Shown one piece after another: positions 1 to 7,690 of a DNA stretch of 56,716 bases. Source of the DNA: Blautia sp. (GTDB lineage: Bacteria > Bacillota > Clostridia > Lachnospirales > Lachnospiraceae); contig JAMPFM010000016.1 of NCBI GenBank assembly GCA_023664455.1, forward strand, positions 1 to 56,716, given 5' to 3'. The translations under genes and the position numbers were made by a program. Position 1 is the stretch's first letter. Every line of letters starts with the position of its first letter. The notes under the pieces were generated by a model, which saw only the letters and a program-made list of their open reading frames with translations, was not told where the DNA came from and made no database searches.

Positions 1-62
1 CCAGAGCAGGAATTTCACCTGCTTATATTTCAAGCGCCGAACTGGCGCACTCCCTCTATAGC
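1..62 (-). other. Two-hairpin element at the left edge, possibly a riboswitch fragment
   Basis: Directly after the HMA stop codon, reading on the minus strand, there are two perfect short stems: GCGCC/GGCGC (34-48, 5-nt loop) and AGCAGG/CCTGCT (5-23, 7-nt loop). The second hairpin contains GGTGAAATTCC, a string also seen in cobalamin and FMN riboswitch cores, but the rest of either consensus is not visible before the window ends. It may be the leader of the next gene beyond the window or a dispersed repeat. Confidence 0.3.
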
Positions 63-63
63 A

Positions 64-321
64 TTATCCCTTAAATACGGACAACAGCCCTTTTTTCTCA
101 TATGGTTCGCTGCTTACGGATAAGACTTCGTAACCGGTCTTATCGATGACGTTTCGCAGCTCCTGTTCCGAAATATCCTGTTCCGCCAGGATAACCGCCT
201 GCTTCTTCGTATGGGAGCTGCTTACCTTTTTGACTGGGAAAGCGCCTCGTATCGCATCGTTAACATGCGCCTCGCACATGCCGCATGCCATGCCCGCTAT
301 TTCTACTGTGATTTTTCTCAT
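64..321 (-). CDS. Heavy-metal-associated (HMA) domain protein
   Basis: This is an 85-residue single-domain protein of the ferredoxin-like HMA fold, the size of CopZ-type metallochaperones. The metal site is the G10-M-A-C13-G-M-C16 loop between the first strand and first helix. It has no signal peptide or membrane segment, so it should act in the cytosol, binding Cu(I) or another soft metal. The start is supported by GGAGG seven bases upstream. Two palindromes (376-436) lie upstream and suggest metal-dependent repression. In Lachnospiraceae such proteins often sit beside feo or copper ATPase genes; any such partner would be left of the window. The family is clear, the metal is not. Confidence 0.8.
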   Translation of the reverse strand: MRKITVEIAGMACGMCEAHVNDAIRGAFPVKKVSSSHTKKQAVILAEQDISEQELRNVIDKTGYEVLSVSSEPYEKKGLLSVFKG

Positions 322-375
322 AACACTGCCTCCATCTTAATTATTATTCTTTATTAGATTACGGACTATAATTAG

Positions 376-436
376 GGTTAGTCCTTGCTAACCAATGATT
401 TTTAGAAATGCGGCTCTGTGGTTAGTAGCCGCTAAC
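376..436. promoter_or_regulatory. Paired palindromic operators GTTAG-N6-CTAAC
   Basis: Two copies of GTTAG-N6-CTAAC (377-392 and 421-436) lie 44 bp apart centre to centre, about four helical turns, so they face the same side of the DNA. The first extends to GGTTAG/CTAACC (376-393). They precede the HMA gene; the first lies just upstream of a possible minus-strand -10 (TATAGT). The half-site resembles DtxR/IdeR-type iron boxes (TTAGGTTAG), so a metal-responsive repressor is the likely ligand. That is inferred from similarity and context only. Confidence 0.5.
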
Positions 437-532
437 TTATTTTAGTATAGCTTGCGCAGGGGGATTTGTCAACGGATATTTCCTTAATGCAAAGATTTGC
501 CTCCAAGACCCGCAGGGATTTATCTTTATCAA

Positions 533-576
533 AAAGGTGTAAAGCCTTTCATTATATCTAAAGACTTTACACCTTT
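533..576 (-). terminator. Intrinsic terminator of the 54-aa gene
   Basis: A 12-bp perfect stem, AAAGGTGTAAAG (533-544) with CTTTACACCTTT (565-576), lies just past the stop codon at 596. On the minus strand it is followed by a short T run (CCTTTTTG). Confidence 0.65.
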
Positions 577-595
577 GTTTCCCATAGATCATTGT

Positions 596-760
596 TCACT
601 CTTCTAATGCTTTTTCAATACGCTCATTATCTTTTTCAAGATATTCAAGAGCTTTTTCATGATTGCCATTTCTAATTTGCTCAATAATTAAGTCGTTAAG
701 AAACTTATCCTTTCTCAGGGAATCTTTATATTGCATATCTGTCGGCATATCTGCTACCAT
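596..760 (-). CDS. Small charged hypothetical protein (54 aa)
   Basis: A short gene encodes 54 residues beginning MVADMPTD and rich in Lys, Glu and Asp. The C-terminal half is predicted helical with a possible coiled coil (EYLEKDNERIEKALEE). It has its own promoter (811-839) and terminator (533-576), which supports it as a real unit. The start ATG at 760 has AAAGG only two bases upstream, so ATG 748 (MPTDMQYKD), better spaced from AAAGGA, is an alternative. Short proteins of this kind are common in clostridia without assigned function. There is no membrane segment or Cys motif, and no function is proposed. Confidence 0.6.
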   Translation of the reverse strand: MVADMPTDMQYKDSLRKDKFLNDLIIEQIRNGNHEKALEYLEKDNERIEKALEE

Positions 761-810
761 CCTTTCACCGCCTTTTCGATTGATGAATAATGTTTATTGC
801 TACTGCAATT

Positions 811-839
811 ATTATAGCGGTTTTACAATAAGGTGTAAA
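811..839 (-). promoter_or_regulatory. Promoter of the 54-aa gene
   Basis: Minus-strand TTTACA (834-839), a 17-bp spacer, then TATAAT (811-816), about 50 bp before the start codon. Confidence 0.7.
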
Positions 840-880
840 GCCTTTATTCTGCTACCAAGGCGTCTGCAGCCGTATCCTTT

Positions 881-1213
881 TCACATCCGATTCTCATTCC
901 CCCACTCACACAATTTATCGAGCACTTTCACAAGCGAATGTCCTCTGCTGCTTAAAGAGTATTCTACTTTTGGGGGTATCTGGGGATAAACTTCACGGAT
1001 GATTAAACCGTCGGCTTCTAACTCTTTCAAATTCTGGCTGAGTGTTTTATCAGCAACTTTCTTTAGATACCGCCGCATTTCATTGAAACGTACCGGCTCG
1101 TATTCCATCAGGCAATAAAGGATAATTGGTTTATACTTTCCACTAATTAAGGAAAGAGTATAACAGTATCCTGTGTCATAAAAATCCGCGTTTTCTATCT
1201 CTTTTTTATCCAT
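881..1213 (-). CDS. HxlR-family winged-helix transcriptional regulator
   Basis: This 110-residue protein has the HxlR winged-helix fold. It shows the family pattern of a GKYKPIILYCL helix, RFNEMRRYL and the recognition segment KTLSQNLKELEADGLI, then the PPKVEYSLSSRG wing. HxlR/YodB-type regulators are dimers that sense electrophiles, aldehydes or redox state, often repressing a divergent reductase. Here the divergent gene is a flavin reductase-like protein, and a perfect 9-bp inverted repeat lies between the two starts. No Cys occurs near the N-terminus (the only ones are C18 and C34 in the first helices, and C103), so a YodB-like N-terminal Cys switch cannot be assumed. Confidence 0.88.
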   Translation of the reverse strand: MDKKEIENADFYDTGYCYTLSLISGKYKPIILYCLMEYEPVRFNEMRRYLKKVADKTLSQNLKELEADGLIIREVYPQIPPKVEYSLSSRGHSLVKVLDKLCEWGNENRM

Positions 1214-1228
1214 AGCTATCCTCCGAGT

Positions 1229-1282
1229 AAGTACCTAACATAAATGTAGGTACTTGTATCTACTTTAGTACAATGTTACAAT
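1229..1282. promoter_or_regulatory. HxlR operator and overlapping divergent promoters
   Basis: A perfect inverted repeat, AAGTACCTA (1229-1237) and TAGGTACTT (1247-1255), is separated by 9 bp. The right arm touches the -35 of a plus-strand promoter, TTGTAT (1254-1259)-N17-TACAAT (1277-1282). Nearly the same bases read on the minus strand give TTGTAA-N17-TACAAG, a candidate promoter for the regulator, so one occupied operator could control both directions. Confidence 0.65.
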
Positions 1283-1326
1283 CTTATCATAAATCAAATC
1301 ATAATACAAGAAAGCGAGGCAGCAAT

Positions 1327-1899
1327 ATGAAAAAAGATTTAGGATTAGTGCAAGCGGTTTATCCAATGCCCGTGCTGATGGTAGCCGCATATGACAAGAA
1401 TGAGAAAGTCAATGTCATGAATGTTGCATGGGGACAGATTTGCGATGAGGATAAGATTATCCTTTTCATCGGCGAAGGAAAAAAGACATGGCTCAATATC
1501 CAGGAAAGTAAGGCGTTTACGGTTGCGCTTGCGGATGAAGCGCATGTTGATGTGGCGGACTTCTTCGGAATTGCATCCGGGAATAAAATGGATGATAAAT
1601 TTGAAAGAACCGGATATCACGCCGTAAAAAGTGACAAAGTCCACGCTCCCATCATCGAGGAATTTCCTGTCGTTATGGAATGCGAGCTGCTTGAATTTCT
1701 GAAAACAGATTATGTTTCGGGAATCGTAGGAAAAATCGTCAATGTAAAAGCTGAGGAAACGGTACTTAGTGAAAACGGAAAGGTTGATCCAGTGAAAACG
1801 AAAGCGCTTATGTTTGACCAGTTCCAGCATGGCTACTATACCACCGGGGCGCAGGTTGCAAAAGCATGGAACGCCGGGGCGGGGCTGATGAAGAAATAG
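1327..1899 (+). CDS. Flavin reductase family protein (flavoredoxin-like)
   Basis: This 190-residue protein matches the flavoredoxin/flavin reductase-like split-barrel family that binds FMN non-covalently. Family features include the N-terminal YPMPVLMVAAYD strand, MNVAWGQICDEDKIILFIG, and the central ADFFGIASGNKMDDKF segment. It probably passes electrons from a reduced carrier to flavin or small electrophiles in the cytosol. The ATG at 1327 is preferred over an upstream in-frame ATG at 1273, because the latter would start inside the promoter and a GAGGCAG ribosome site precedes 1327. It is divergent from the HxlR gene, its likely repressor. The electron partner is unknown. Confidence 0.85.
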   Translation: MKKDLGLVQAVYPMPVLMVAAYDKNEKVNVMNVAWGQICDEDKIILFIGEGKKTWLNIQESKAFTVALADEAHVDVADFFGIASGNKMDDKFERTGYHAVKSDKVHAPIIEEFPVVMECELLEFLKTDYVSGIVGKIVNVKAEETVLSENGKVDPVKTKALMFDQFQHGYYTTGAQVAKAWNAGAGLMKK

Positions 1900-1916
1900 C
1901 TTGAACCTGATAAACT

Positions 1917-1976
1917 GCCTCCTATGTTTTGAGATTGTCTTGTGATACCTTTTCCATTCTAACATAGGAGGCTTTT
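1917..1976 (+). terminator. Intrinsic terminator after the flavin reductase gene
   Basis: A 12-bp perfect stem, GCCTCCTATGTT (1917-1928) and AACATAGGAGGC (1961-1972), is followed by TTTT. The loop is long at 32 nt. Confidence 0.7.
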
Positions 1977-2053
1977 AAAAGTTCTCTGCTTTGCTTGTCC
2001 TGTCAGACAATTCTGCTAAATAAATCAGATTCATCTGCCATAGCGTCGCGGAG

Positions 2054-2950
2054 CTATTTCCACTCTATATTTTGGGCAGTCCATTTCTCATCAAAGTCGT
2101 TTCCTTTATTCGCTGCCACAAAAGGTTTTGTAAGAAAAATCCTTATCATTCTTAACACCGCATTGAAGTCATCAGTTTTTGTATCAATTTTACGGACAAA
2201 AGCTTTCCACTTTTTCTGCATTGCTTCGTCACCACCAAAAGCCATAACCTGTTCAAACTGCTCTATCGTAAAAATGTGTCCACGGTTTTCAAAAGTCTTG
2301 CTTAATGCTTCTGTCATCGTTGCTCCGTCAAAATCGAACTTATTTGCAAGATAATAAATATCGTAATAATCCTTCATCCGACTGGAAAACTCCATAAGAC
2401 TGAGGATAGCATCAATCTTTTCGGCAATTGTTGTTTCCAGAGAATAGGTATTTATCATTGGAGCAGTAAAATCATTAAGCTGCGTAGGGATTTTCCGCTT
2501 TTCTTTCTTCGGGACAATCACATCACCAACACCGAAATCAATACTGAACGGTATTTTCACATTTTTGATTCGCGCTACAAGAGACGCTCCGATACCCGCA
2601 TATTTTTTGGCAATAGCAATAGGCGCAATATCATTGATTTCAAAGGTAATAAAATCGTTACCAGTAGACGTATTGATGATATCCTCTAATATGGATTTTA
2701 ATTGTTCAGGCGTATTGGGAACTTCTTGAAGAAGAAAATCTACATCCACCGTTACACGACTGTCAAAATCGGTAACAGAATATATAAAGAGTCCGCCTTT
2801 AAGTACAAGGTTCTCAGCATATTTAGTTCGTTCCAAACGCCGCAGAAATTCCTCTTGACAGAAAAGCTGCAAACACAGTTGGTAACTCCGTCCGCTTTCT
2901 TTTGCCTTATTTTTTAATCTTGCAAGTACGGACGCGGCAATATCAGCCAT
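2054..2950 (-). CDS. abiEii: AbiEii nucleotidyltransferase toxin
   Basis: This is the 298-residue toxin of a type IV AbiE toxin-antitoxin and phage-abortive-infection system. The nucleotidyltransferase motifs are visible: LKGGLFIYS (GG of motif I), SRVTVDVDFLL with the metal-binding Asp pair, ETTIAEKIDAIL (motif III), and RMKDYYDIYYL (motif IV Lys-Asp-x-Tyr-Asp). Family members use nucleotides (GTP for the streptococcal enzyme; related MenT toxins modify tRNA) and are bacteriostatic. The start follows GGAGG by nine bases and overlaps the abiEi stop by 8 bp, indicating translational coupling. The gene appears full length with its catalytic residues intact. Confidence 0.92.
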   Translation of the reverse strand: MADIAASVLARLKNKAKESGRSYQLCLQLFCQEEFLRRLERTKYAENLVLKGGLFIYSVTDFDSRVTVDVDFLLQEVPNTPEQLKSILEDIINTSTGNDFITFEINDIAPIAIAKKYAGIGASLVARIKNVKIPFSIDFGVGDVIVPKKEKRKIPTQLNDFTAPMINTYSLETTIAEKIDAILSLMEFSSRMKDYYDIYYLANKFDFDGATMTEALSKTFENRGHIFTIEQFEQVMAFGGDEAMQKKWKAFVRKIDTKTDDFNAVLRMIRIFLTKPFVAANKGNDFDEKWTAQNIEWK

Positions 2951-3554
2951 TGAGAAGCACCTCCATTACATTCATAACCCTTGAATATAATTTCATTTCT
3001 CTTGCATATTTGGAAAGGTTCGCAAGATTTTTATTTTCATCTGCAGCATAAGCATTGAGTGCCTTATTAAAAGTTTCCCTGTCCATCTTTGTACGATATT
3101 TAAAACAATCACATATTGTCCGCTCCCGGTTATAAACTGCAAGCGCCACGCCATTAAAATTATCTATTGATTTTCCAATTTGCAAAAAGTCCTTTTGAAT
3201 ATAATAAGCCTTAATCGGAAATTCCTCTATTTTCTTTACTGCACGAGATGCCGTTCTAGGTACAGCAATAGACCATTCACGGGGAGAAAAATCACTATAC
3301 CCATAATGGAACAGGGCGGATTCAAGACAAACAATTCCTTGCGGAAGAAACTCCTGTATTAATTGTTCCTCTGTTATTTGATTGGCGTGCGGAATCTGAT
3401 AAAAACCATGACGGATTCTTTCAATAAAACCGTTTTTACAAAATGTTGCTACCTCATAATTTTTTATGCCCACTGCCTTAAAGTCTGCAGTTTTTGCTAT
3501 GCCGCCATTATTTATAATTACATTTTGTGCAATTTCTTTTTTGCCCAAGCGCAC
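2943..3554 (-). CDS. abiEi: AbiEi antitoxin and operon repressor
   Basis: This 203-residue antitoxin has an N-terminal winged-helix domain (about residues 5-60; IAQNVIINNGGIAKTADF, then IERIRHGFYQ). A C-terminal domain follows with the family pattern QGIVCLESALFHYGYS and NRERTICDCFKYR. AbiEi proteins bind inverted repeats in their own promoter and repress it; neutralisation of AbiEii does not need a stable complex. Translation probably starts at GTG (3554). The operator at 3566-3659 fits autoregulation exactly. Confidence 0.9.
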   Translation of the reverse strand: MRLGKKEIAQNVIINNGGIAKTADFKAVGIKNYEVATFCKNGFIERIRHGFYQIPHANQITEEQLIQEFLPQGIVCLESALFHYGYSDFSPREWSIAVPRTASRAVKKIEEFPIKAYYIQKDFLQIGKSIDNFNGVALAVYNRERTICDCFKYRTKMDRETFNKALNAYAADENKNLANLSKYAREMKLYSRVMNVMEVLLNG

Positions 3555-3565
3555 ACCAACTTTCT

Positions 3566-3659
3566 ACATGCAAAACTCAAATATTGTCCGCATTTATTGT
3601 AGCATAAAGCAAAAGCAATAACAATAAATGCGGACAAACAAATTCTAAATTTTGCATGT
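3566..3659. promoter_or_regulatory. abiE promoter inside nested inverted repeats
   Basis: An inner perfect 17-bp inverted repeat (3584-3600 and 3621-3637, arm TTGTCCGCATTTATTGT) is enclosed by an outer 10-bp one, ACATGCAAAA (3566-3575) and TTTTGCATGT (3650-3659). The minus-strand promoter TTGTTA (3619-3624)-N17-TACAAT (3596-3601) overlaps both inner arms, so AbiEi bound there would block RNA polymerase. The outer arm could give a second, lower-affinity site. Confidence 0.8.
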
Positions 3660-3675
3660 TATTTGTAGTACTGCG

Positions 3676-6117
3676 TTATCTGATATTGTTACATTCCCTC
3701 AACCGCAGCGCCGTCTCGATAACGCTTGCCGCGCACTGTTCCACTTCCGCCCTTGTCAGGGAAAATTCCGATGCCTTGCCCTGCATCGCATTCAGGGCAA
3801 GTTTATAGTCGCCGCCACAGCCCGGCATAAAGAGGTCGTTTCCGGCATGAAGGCTCGGCGCAGACTTGGCCATTCGGTATTTGCCTTTGCTTCCCATCAT
3901 GGATATTACCCAATCCGTCATAATCAGACCATCCCAGCCCCATTCTTTCCGAATAACGGTTTTCAGGATATCTTCTCTTTCCGAGGTATGCACTCCATTT
4001 AACAGATTATAGGAAGTCATCAGCGCTGCCGGCGCCGCTTCCGTTAAGCAGATCTGGAAACCGCGCAGATAAATTTCCCGAAGCGCCCGTTCATTGAGAT
4101 TACTGCTGGAAATAAATCTGTTTTGCTCCTGATTATTACAGCAGTAATGTTTGACGGTGACTCCGCGTCCTTGCTTTTTCTGTACGCCCTGTGTCATCGC
4201 TGCTGCGATCTTTCCGCTGATAAGCGGGTCTTCTGAATAATATTCAAAGTTTCTCCCACATAGAAGATTCCTGTGAATATTAAATGCAGGAGCCAGCCAC
4301 AAATGCACGCCAAACAGTTCCATTTCATCCCCAACAATTTCCCCGCATCTATGACAGACGTCCAGATTCCAGCTCTGCGCTAAGCCTGTACCGATTGGAA
4401 TTGCTGTACAATACTGCTCCTGCACCTTCCCTTTCGGTTTCTTATCCAGTAATCCCATGACCTTTTTGGCTACAGATCCCATAAAATCATCCATGCCAGC
4501 AGGAAGTGTACTACCGATAGCATGGGCGCCTTTTTCATCCCTCACATACTTCTGGGTAAGGCGCAGTCCGGCAGGTCCGTCCGCCATTACGATAACCGGT
4601 ACGCCCGCTGCTCCCCCATAGATTTCCCCGGCGGCGCCCGCTACGGTTACGGAAGCGCTGCCTATGGCGCTGATGGCTCCCATACCGCTCTTAAAACTTC
4701 CAATACAAAGTTTTACTAATTCTTCATCTGTAAGGGAAGCGGCAATCTTGAGTGCACGCTCGGATGCTTTGGCAGCTTCCGGCCAGTGCAGTGTCGAAAA
4801 AGCGTCTGCATCTATTTTCAATACTGGAACGGAATCCTTTATTTCCTCTTCCATCTTATCCGGCCGCCAATCTGTAAAATTCGCTTTTCCACCCACATTC
4901 GTAACTTTACGGACACATACATCTTCTGAAAGCTGCATAATCGTGCATACTTTGGTATTGCGGCTGCTGTTTCCCACTCTGATAAGATATTTTCCCGCTT
5001 CTAATAGATAAGAGGCTGTCTTGGTATCATAAGACGCCACTTCTTCCAATCCGAAAGTAAGACGAAGCGTCTGTGTTTCTTTAGGGCTTAATTCCTTCGT
5101 TTTGGCAAATGCCGCAAGGGTCTGATAGGGTTGATCCAGCTTCCCCCAGGGCACACTCACATAAGCCTGTACGATTTCTTTGCCCGCATAATTGCCAATA
5201 TTTGTAACAGGCACTTCCAGTATCGCTTTGGTTCCTTCCAAGGAGCATTTTGCCTCTCCGATAGAAAACTCCGTGTAACCCATTCCATATCCGAAAGGAT
5301 AGTCGGGTTCTTTTCCAACGCTGTCAAAATAGCGATAGCCTACATAAATACCTTCTTTATAGTCTGTATCATCCGTGCCCCCAAACGTTCCTATACTGGC
5401 ATAATCCTTCCATGCGCTCCATGTCGTTGTAAGCTTCCCGGACGGATAGCTTTTACCCAGCAGAATATCCGCAAGCACTCTGCCTGTCACTGCGCCAAGC
5501 TGTGACAAAAGCAAAATATTCCCAACTTCTTTCACCGGACTTAAATCGACCATGCCTCCCACATTCAGGACAAGCATAAAATGTGCATAGCGCTTGTTAA
5601 GCTCTAAAATATCCCTGATTTCTGTCTGTGTCAGGAACAAATCGCCTGCCTTGGCCTTCCTATCGTTCCCTTCCCCTGCATTACGGGCAAGCACATAGAG
5701 AGCCACATCGCCCGCTCCTGACAGCGGCAGTATATATTCAGGCTCCATCATCGTCATGCCCATTCCAAGCATAACTGCCTGTGTATGCTGTTTTCTGGCT
5801 TCCTTCTTGATATCGGCGATAAACTCCCTGCGCGCCTCCTCCCAGATACCATCGTATTCATCTAACCAGTCTTTCGTTGTAATCGTAAAACCTACCTGCT
5901 CCAGTCCCCGTTCGATGGTAATATAAAATCTGGAATTGACATCGCCTGAACCTGTGCCGCCTTTCACCGTTTTCCTCGCCCCGCTGCCATAAACGGCGAT
6001 TTCTCCCGCTTCTTTTAACGGAAAATCCCCATTCTTTTTCAAAAACAGCGTACACTCTGGCGCAATCCTGCGCAAAATTCTTAAATGCTTTTTTTCATAT
6101 TCATTTAATTTTCCCAT
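3676..6117 (-). CDS. GH3 beta-glycosidase with circularly permuted domain order
   Basis: This 813-residue glycoside hydrolase has its domains in unusual order. The GH3 C-terminal-type alpha/beta-sandwich domain (GSGARKTVKGGTGSGDVN, later VGNILLLSQLGAVTG and YPSGKLTTTW) comes first. A fibronectin III-like domain (about 270-390) follows, and the GH3 barrel domain comes last. In the barrel, KHYCCNNQEQNRF starts near residue 656 and the nucleophile Asp735 lies in LIMTDW. This permuted arrangement is known from rumen and gut beta-glucosidases. No signal peptide is seen, so it acts on imported oligosaccharides. ATG 6117 is chosen over ATG 6129 because GGGAG precedes it. It is the last gene of the glucuronate operon. 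The exact sugar is uncertain (glucoside, xyloside or related). Confidence 0.85.
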   Translation of the reverse strand: MGKLNEYEKKHLRILRRIAPECTLFLKKNGDFPLKEAGEIAVYGSGARKTVKGGTGSGDVNSRFYITIERGLEQVGFTITTKDWLDEYDGIWEEARREFIADIKKEARKQHTQAVMLGMGMTMMEPEYILPLSGAGDVALYVLARNAGEGNDRKAKAGDLFLTQTEIRDILELNKRYAHFMLVLNVGGMVDLSPVKEVGNILLLSQLGAVTGRVLADILLGKSYPSGKLTTTWSAWKDYASIGTFGGTDDTDYKEGIYVGYRYFDSVGKEPDYPFGYGMGYTEFSIGEAKCSLEGTKAILEVPVTNIGNYAGKEIVQAYVSVPWGKLDQPYQTLAAFAKTKELSPKETQTLRLTFGLEEVASYDTKTASYLLEAGKYLIRVGNSSRNTKVCTIMQLSEDVCVRKVTNVGGKANFTDWRPDKMEEEIKDSVPVLKIDADAFSTLHWPEAAKASERALKIAASLTDEELVKLCIGSFKSGMGAISAIGSASVTVAGAAGEIYGGAAGVPVIVMADGPAGLRLTQKYVRDEKGAHAIGSTLPAGMDDFMGSVAKKVMGLLDKKPKGKVQEQYCTAIPIGTGLAQSWNLDVCHRCGEIVGDEMELFGVHLWLAPAFNIHRNLLCGRNFEYYSEDPLISGKIAAAMTQGVQKKQGRGVTVKHYCCNNQEQNRFISSSNLNERALREIYLRGFQICLTEAAPAALMTSYNLLNGVHTSEREDILKTVIRKEWGWDGLIMTDWVISMMGSKGKYRMAKSAPSLHAGNDLFMPGCGGDYKLALNAMQGKASEFSLTRAEVEQCAASVIETALRLRECNNIR

Positions 6118-6128
6118 AGAAACTCCCA

Positions 6129-6146
6129 TTCTTACTCAGTCTGCGG
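6129..6146. repeat. 18-bp motif shared with 50196-50213
   Basis: TTCTTACTCAGTCTGCGG occurs here and, exactly, at 50196-50213. Both copies sit a few bases upstream of a minus-strand gene start. Here the CTGCGG half pairs with CCGCAG ten bases on, forming a small hairpin; the other copy lacks that partner. It may be the end of a dispersed intergenic repeat. Confidence 0.45.
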
Positions 6147-6196
6147 ACTTGAAAGCCCGCAGGTGCATCGCACATACTTTATCATCAATCGCTCTA

Positions 6197-7606
6197 TTAC
6201 AAATCCTGAAATTCAAAATACCTTTTTGCATTTTCATAGGAAATTCCTTTTACAATCTTCTCCAGCGCCTTCTCATCGGGCGGATATTCCCCGTTTTCAA
6301 CCCAGCCGCCAATTAATTCGCACATAATCCGTCTAAAATATTCATGACGCGTATACGAAAGGAAACTTCTGGAATCGGTCAGCATCCCTACGAAATTCCC
6401 CAGCAGTCCCAAGCTTGCCAGTGAGGTCATCTGCTCCCTCATGCCGCTCTTATGGTCGTTAAACCACCAGGCGCTTCCCTGCTGGATTTTCCCGGCGCAG
6501 GAACCATCCTGGAAACAGCCAATGATTGTCCCGATAGCAGCATTATCAATCGGATTCAGGGAATAAAGAATTGTCTTGGGCAGTCCGCCGTCCTGATTTA
6601 CTGCATTTAGGAAATCTGCAACTTCCGCAGACGGCGTATCCGAATAAATACAGTCAATACCTGCATCTGCCCCGATTTTAGAAAAGATTGCCTCATTATT
6701 ATCCCGTTTTACACCGTAATGAAGCTGCATAACCCATCCACGTTTCTGATATTCTTTTCCCATTGCTAATAAAAACGCGGTCTTAAAGATTCGCTCTTCG
6801 CTGGCGCTTATAGTCTCGCCAGAGAGACGCTTTGCAAACACGGCTTCTACTTCTTCTCCCGTGGCCGGGGCATACATAATATAAGTAAGCCCGTGATCTG
6901 AGACGCTGCAGCCATTTTCGGCAAAGTAATCCATACGTCTTTTTAGTGCCTCTATTAAATCCGCAAAGCTCTGAATAGAGATGCCCGCCGTTTCAGCAAG
7001 CCGCTCTAAGTACTCCGTATAATCCGCTTTTTCCAGATTCATCGCCTTGTCCGGTCTCCATGCCGGAAGCACTTTGATATCAAAACCAGAATCTGCTGCA
7101 ATCTTCTGATGCCATAATAAAGAATCCACCGGGTCATCCGTGGTGCAGACCAGCTTCACATTGGAAAGCTGCATCATCCTGCGGGTGCTCAGACCATTTT
7201 GTAATTTTGCATTACAGATATCCCATACCTCTTTCGCCGTATCTGCGCACAGATATCCCTCATAGCCAAAAAATCTCTTCAATTCCAGATGGCTCCAATG
7301 GTACAGTGGATTGCCTATCGCCATTTCCAGTGTCTGTGCCCATTTTTCAAATTTCTCATAATCTGTCGCATCGCCGGTAATATAGCGTTCCTCTACGCCG
7401 TTAGAACGCATCTGCCTCCATTTATAATGATCCCCGCCAAGCCACACCTGCGCGATATTATCATATTGCGTATCTTCATAGATTTCCTGCGGGCTTAAAT
7501 GGCAATGATAATCAATAATCGGCATCACCTCTGCGAAATCATGATAGAGATGCTGCGCCGTTTCTGTAGAAAGTAAAAAATTTTCATCTAAAAATTTCTT
7601 CCTCAT
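6197..7606 (-). CDS. uxaC: Glucuronate (uronate) isomerase UxaC
   Basis: This 469-residue protein is of usual length for UxaC, which isomerises D-glucuronate to D-fructuronate (and D-galacturonate to D-tagaturonate) in the cytosol. Family signatures include the metal-site IIDYHCHLSPQEI (His34, His36), AIGNPLYHWSHLELKRFFG, VKLVCTTDDPVDSL and QLHYGVKRDNN near the middle, and WWFNDHKSGM with LLGNFVGMLTDSRSFLSY toward the C-terminus. It is the first committed step of the pathway encoded by the next genes upstream in the same operon, and it looks complete. Confidence 0.96.
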   Translation of the reverse strand: MRKKFLDENFLLSTETAQHLYHDFAEVMPIIDYHCHLSPQEIYEDTQYDNIAQVWLGGDHYKWRQMRSNGVEERYITGDATDYEKFEKWAQTLEMAIGNPLYHWSHLELKRFFGYEGYLCADTAKEVWDICNAKLQNGLSTRRMMQLSNVKLVCTTDDPVDSLLWHQKIAADSGFDIKVLPAWRPDKAMNLEKADYTEYLERLAETAGISIQSFADLIEALKRRMDYFAENGCSVSDHGLTYIMYAPATGEEVEAVFAKRLSGETISASEERIFKTAFLLAMGKEYQKRGWVMQLHYGVKRDNNEAIFSKIGADAGIDCIYSDTPSAEVADFLNAVNQDGGLPKTILYSLNPIDNAAIGTIIGCFQDGSCAGKIQQGSAWWFNDHKSGMREQMTSLASLGLLGNFVGMLTDSRSFLSYTRHEYFRRIMCELIGGWVENGEYPPDEKALEKIVKGISYENAKRYFEFQDL

Positions 7607-7690
7607 TCTAATAACCTTGCTCCTTTCTTAGAGTGCTTTCTAGGCGGCAGAAAACTGTCGTATCCTGCCGCCTATACTATAACCTATTGC

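Larger units (their letters stand above)
534..845. repeat. 16-bp direct repeat flanking the 54-aa gene
   Basis: The 16-mer AAGGTGTAAAGCCTTT occurs exactly at 534-549 and 830-845. One copy forms an arm of the terminator and the other contains the -35 box of the promoter, so the repeat brackets the whole transcription unit. Confidence 0.6.

Noticed and set aside
1345..1965. Long minus-strand frame opposite the flavin reductase
   Set aside because: It is a shadow of the real gene, has no ribosome site and runs through the terminator.
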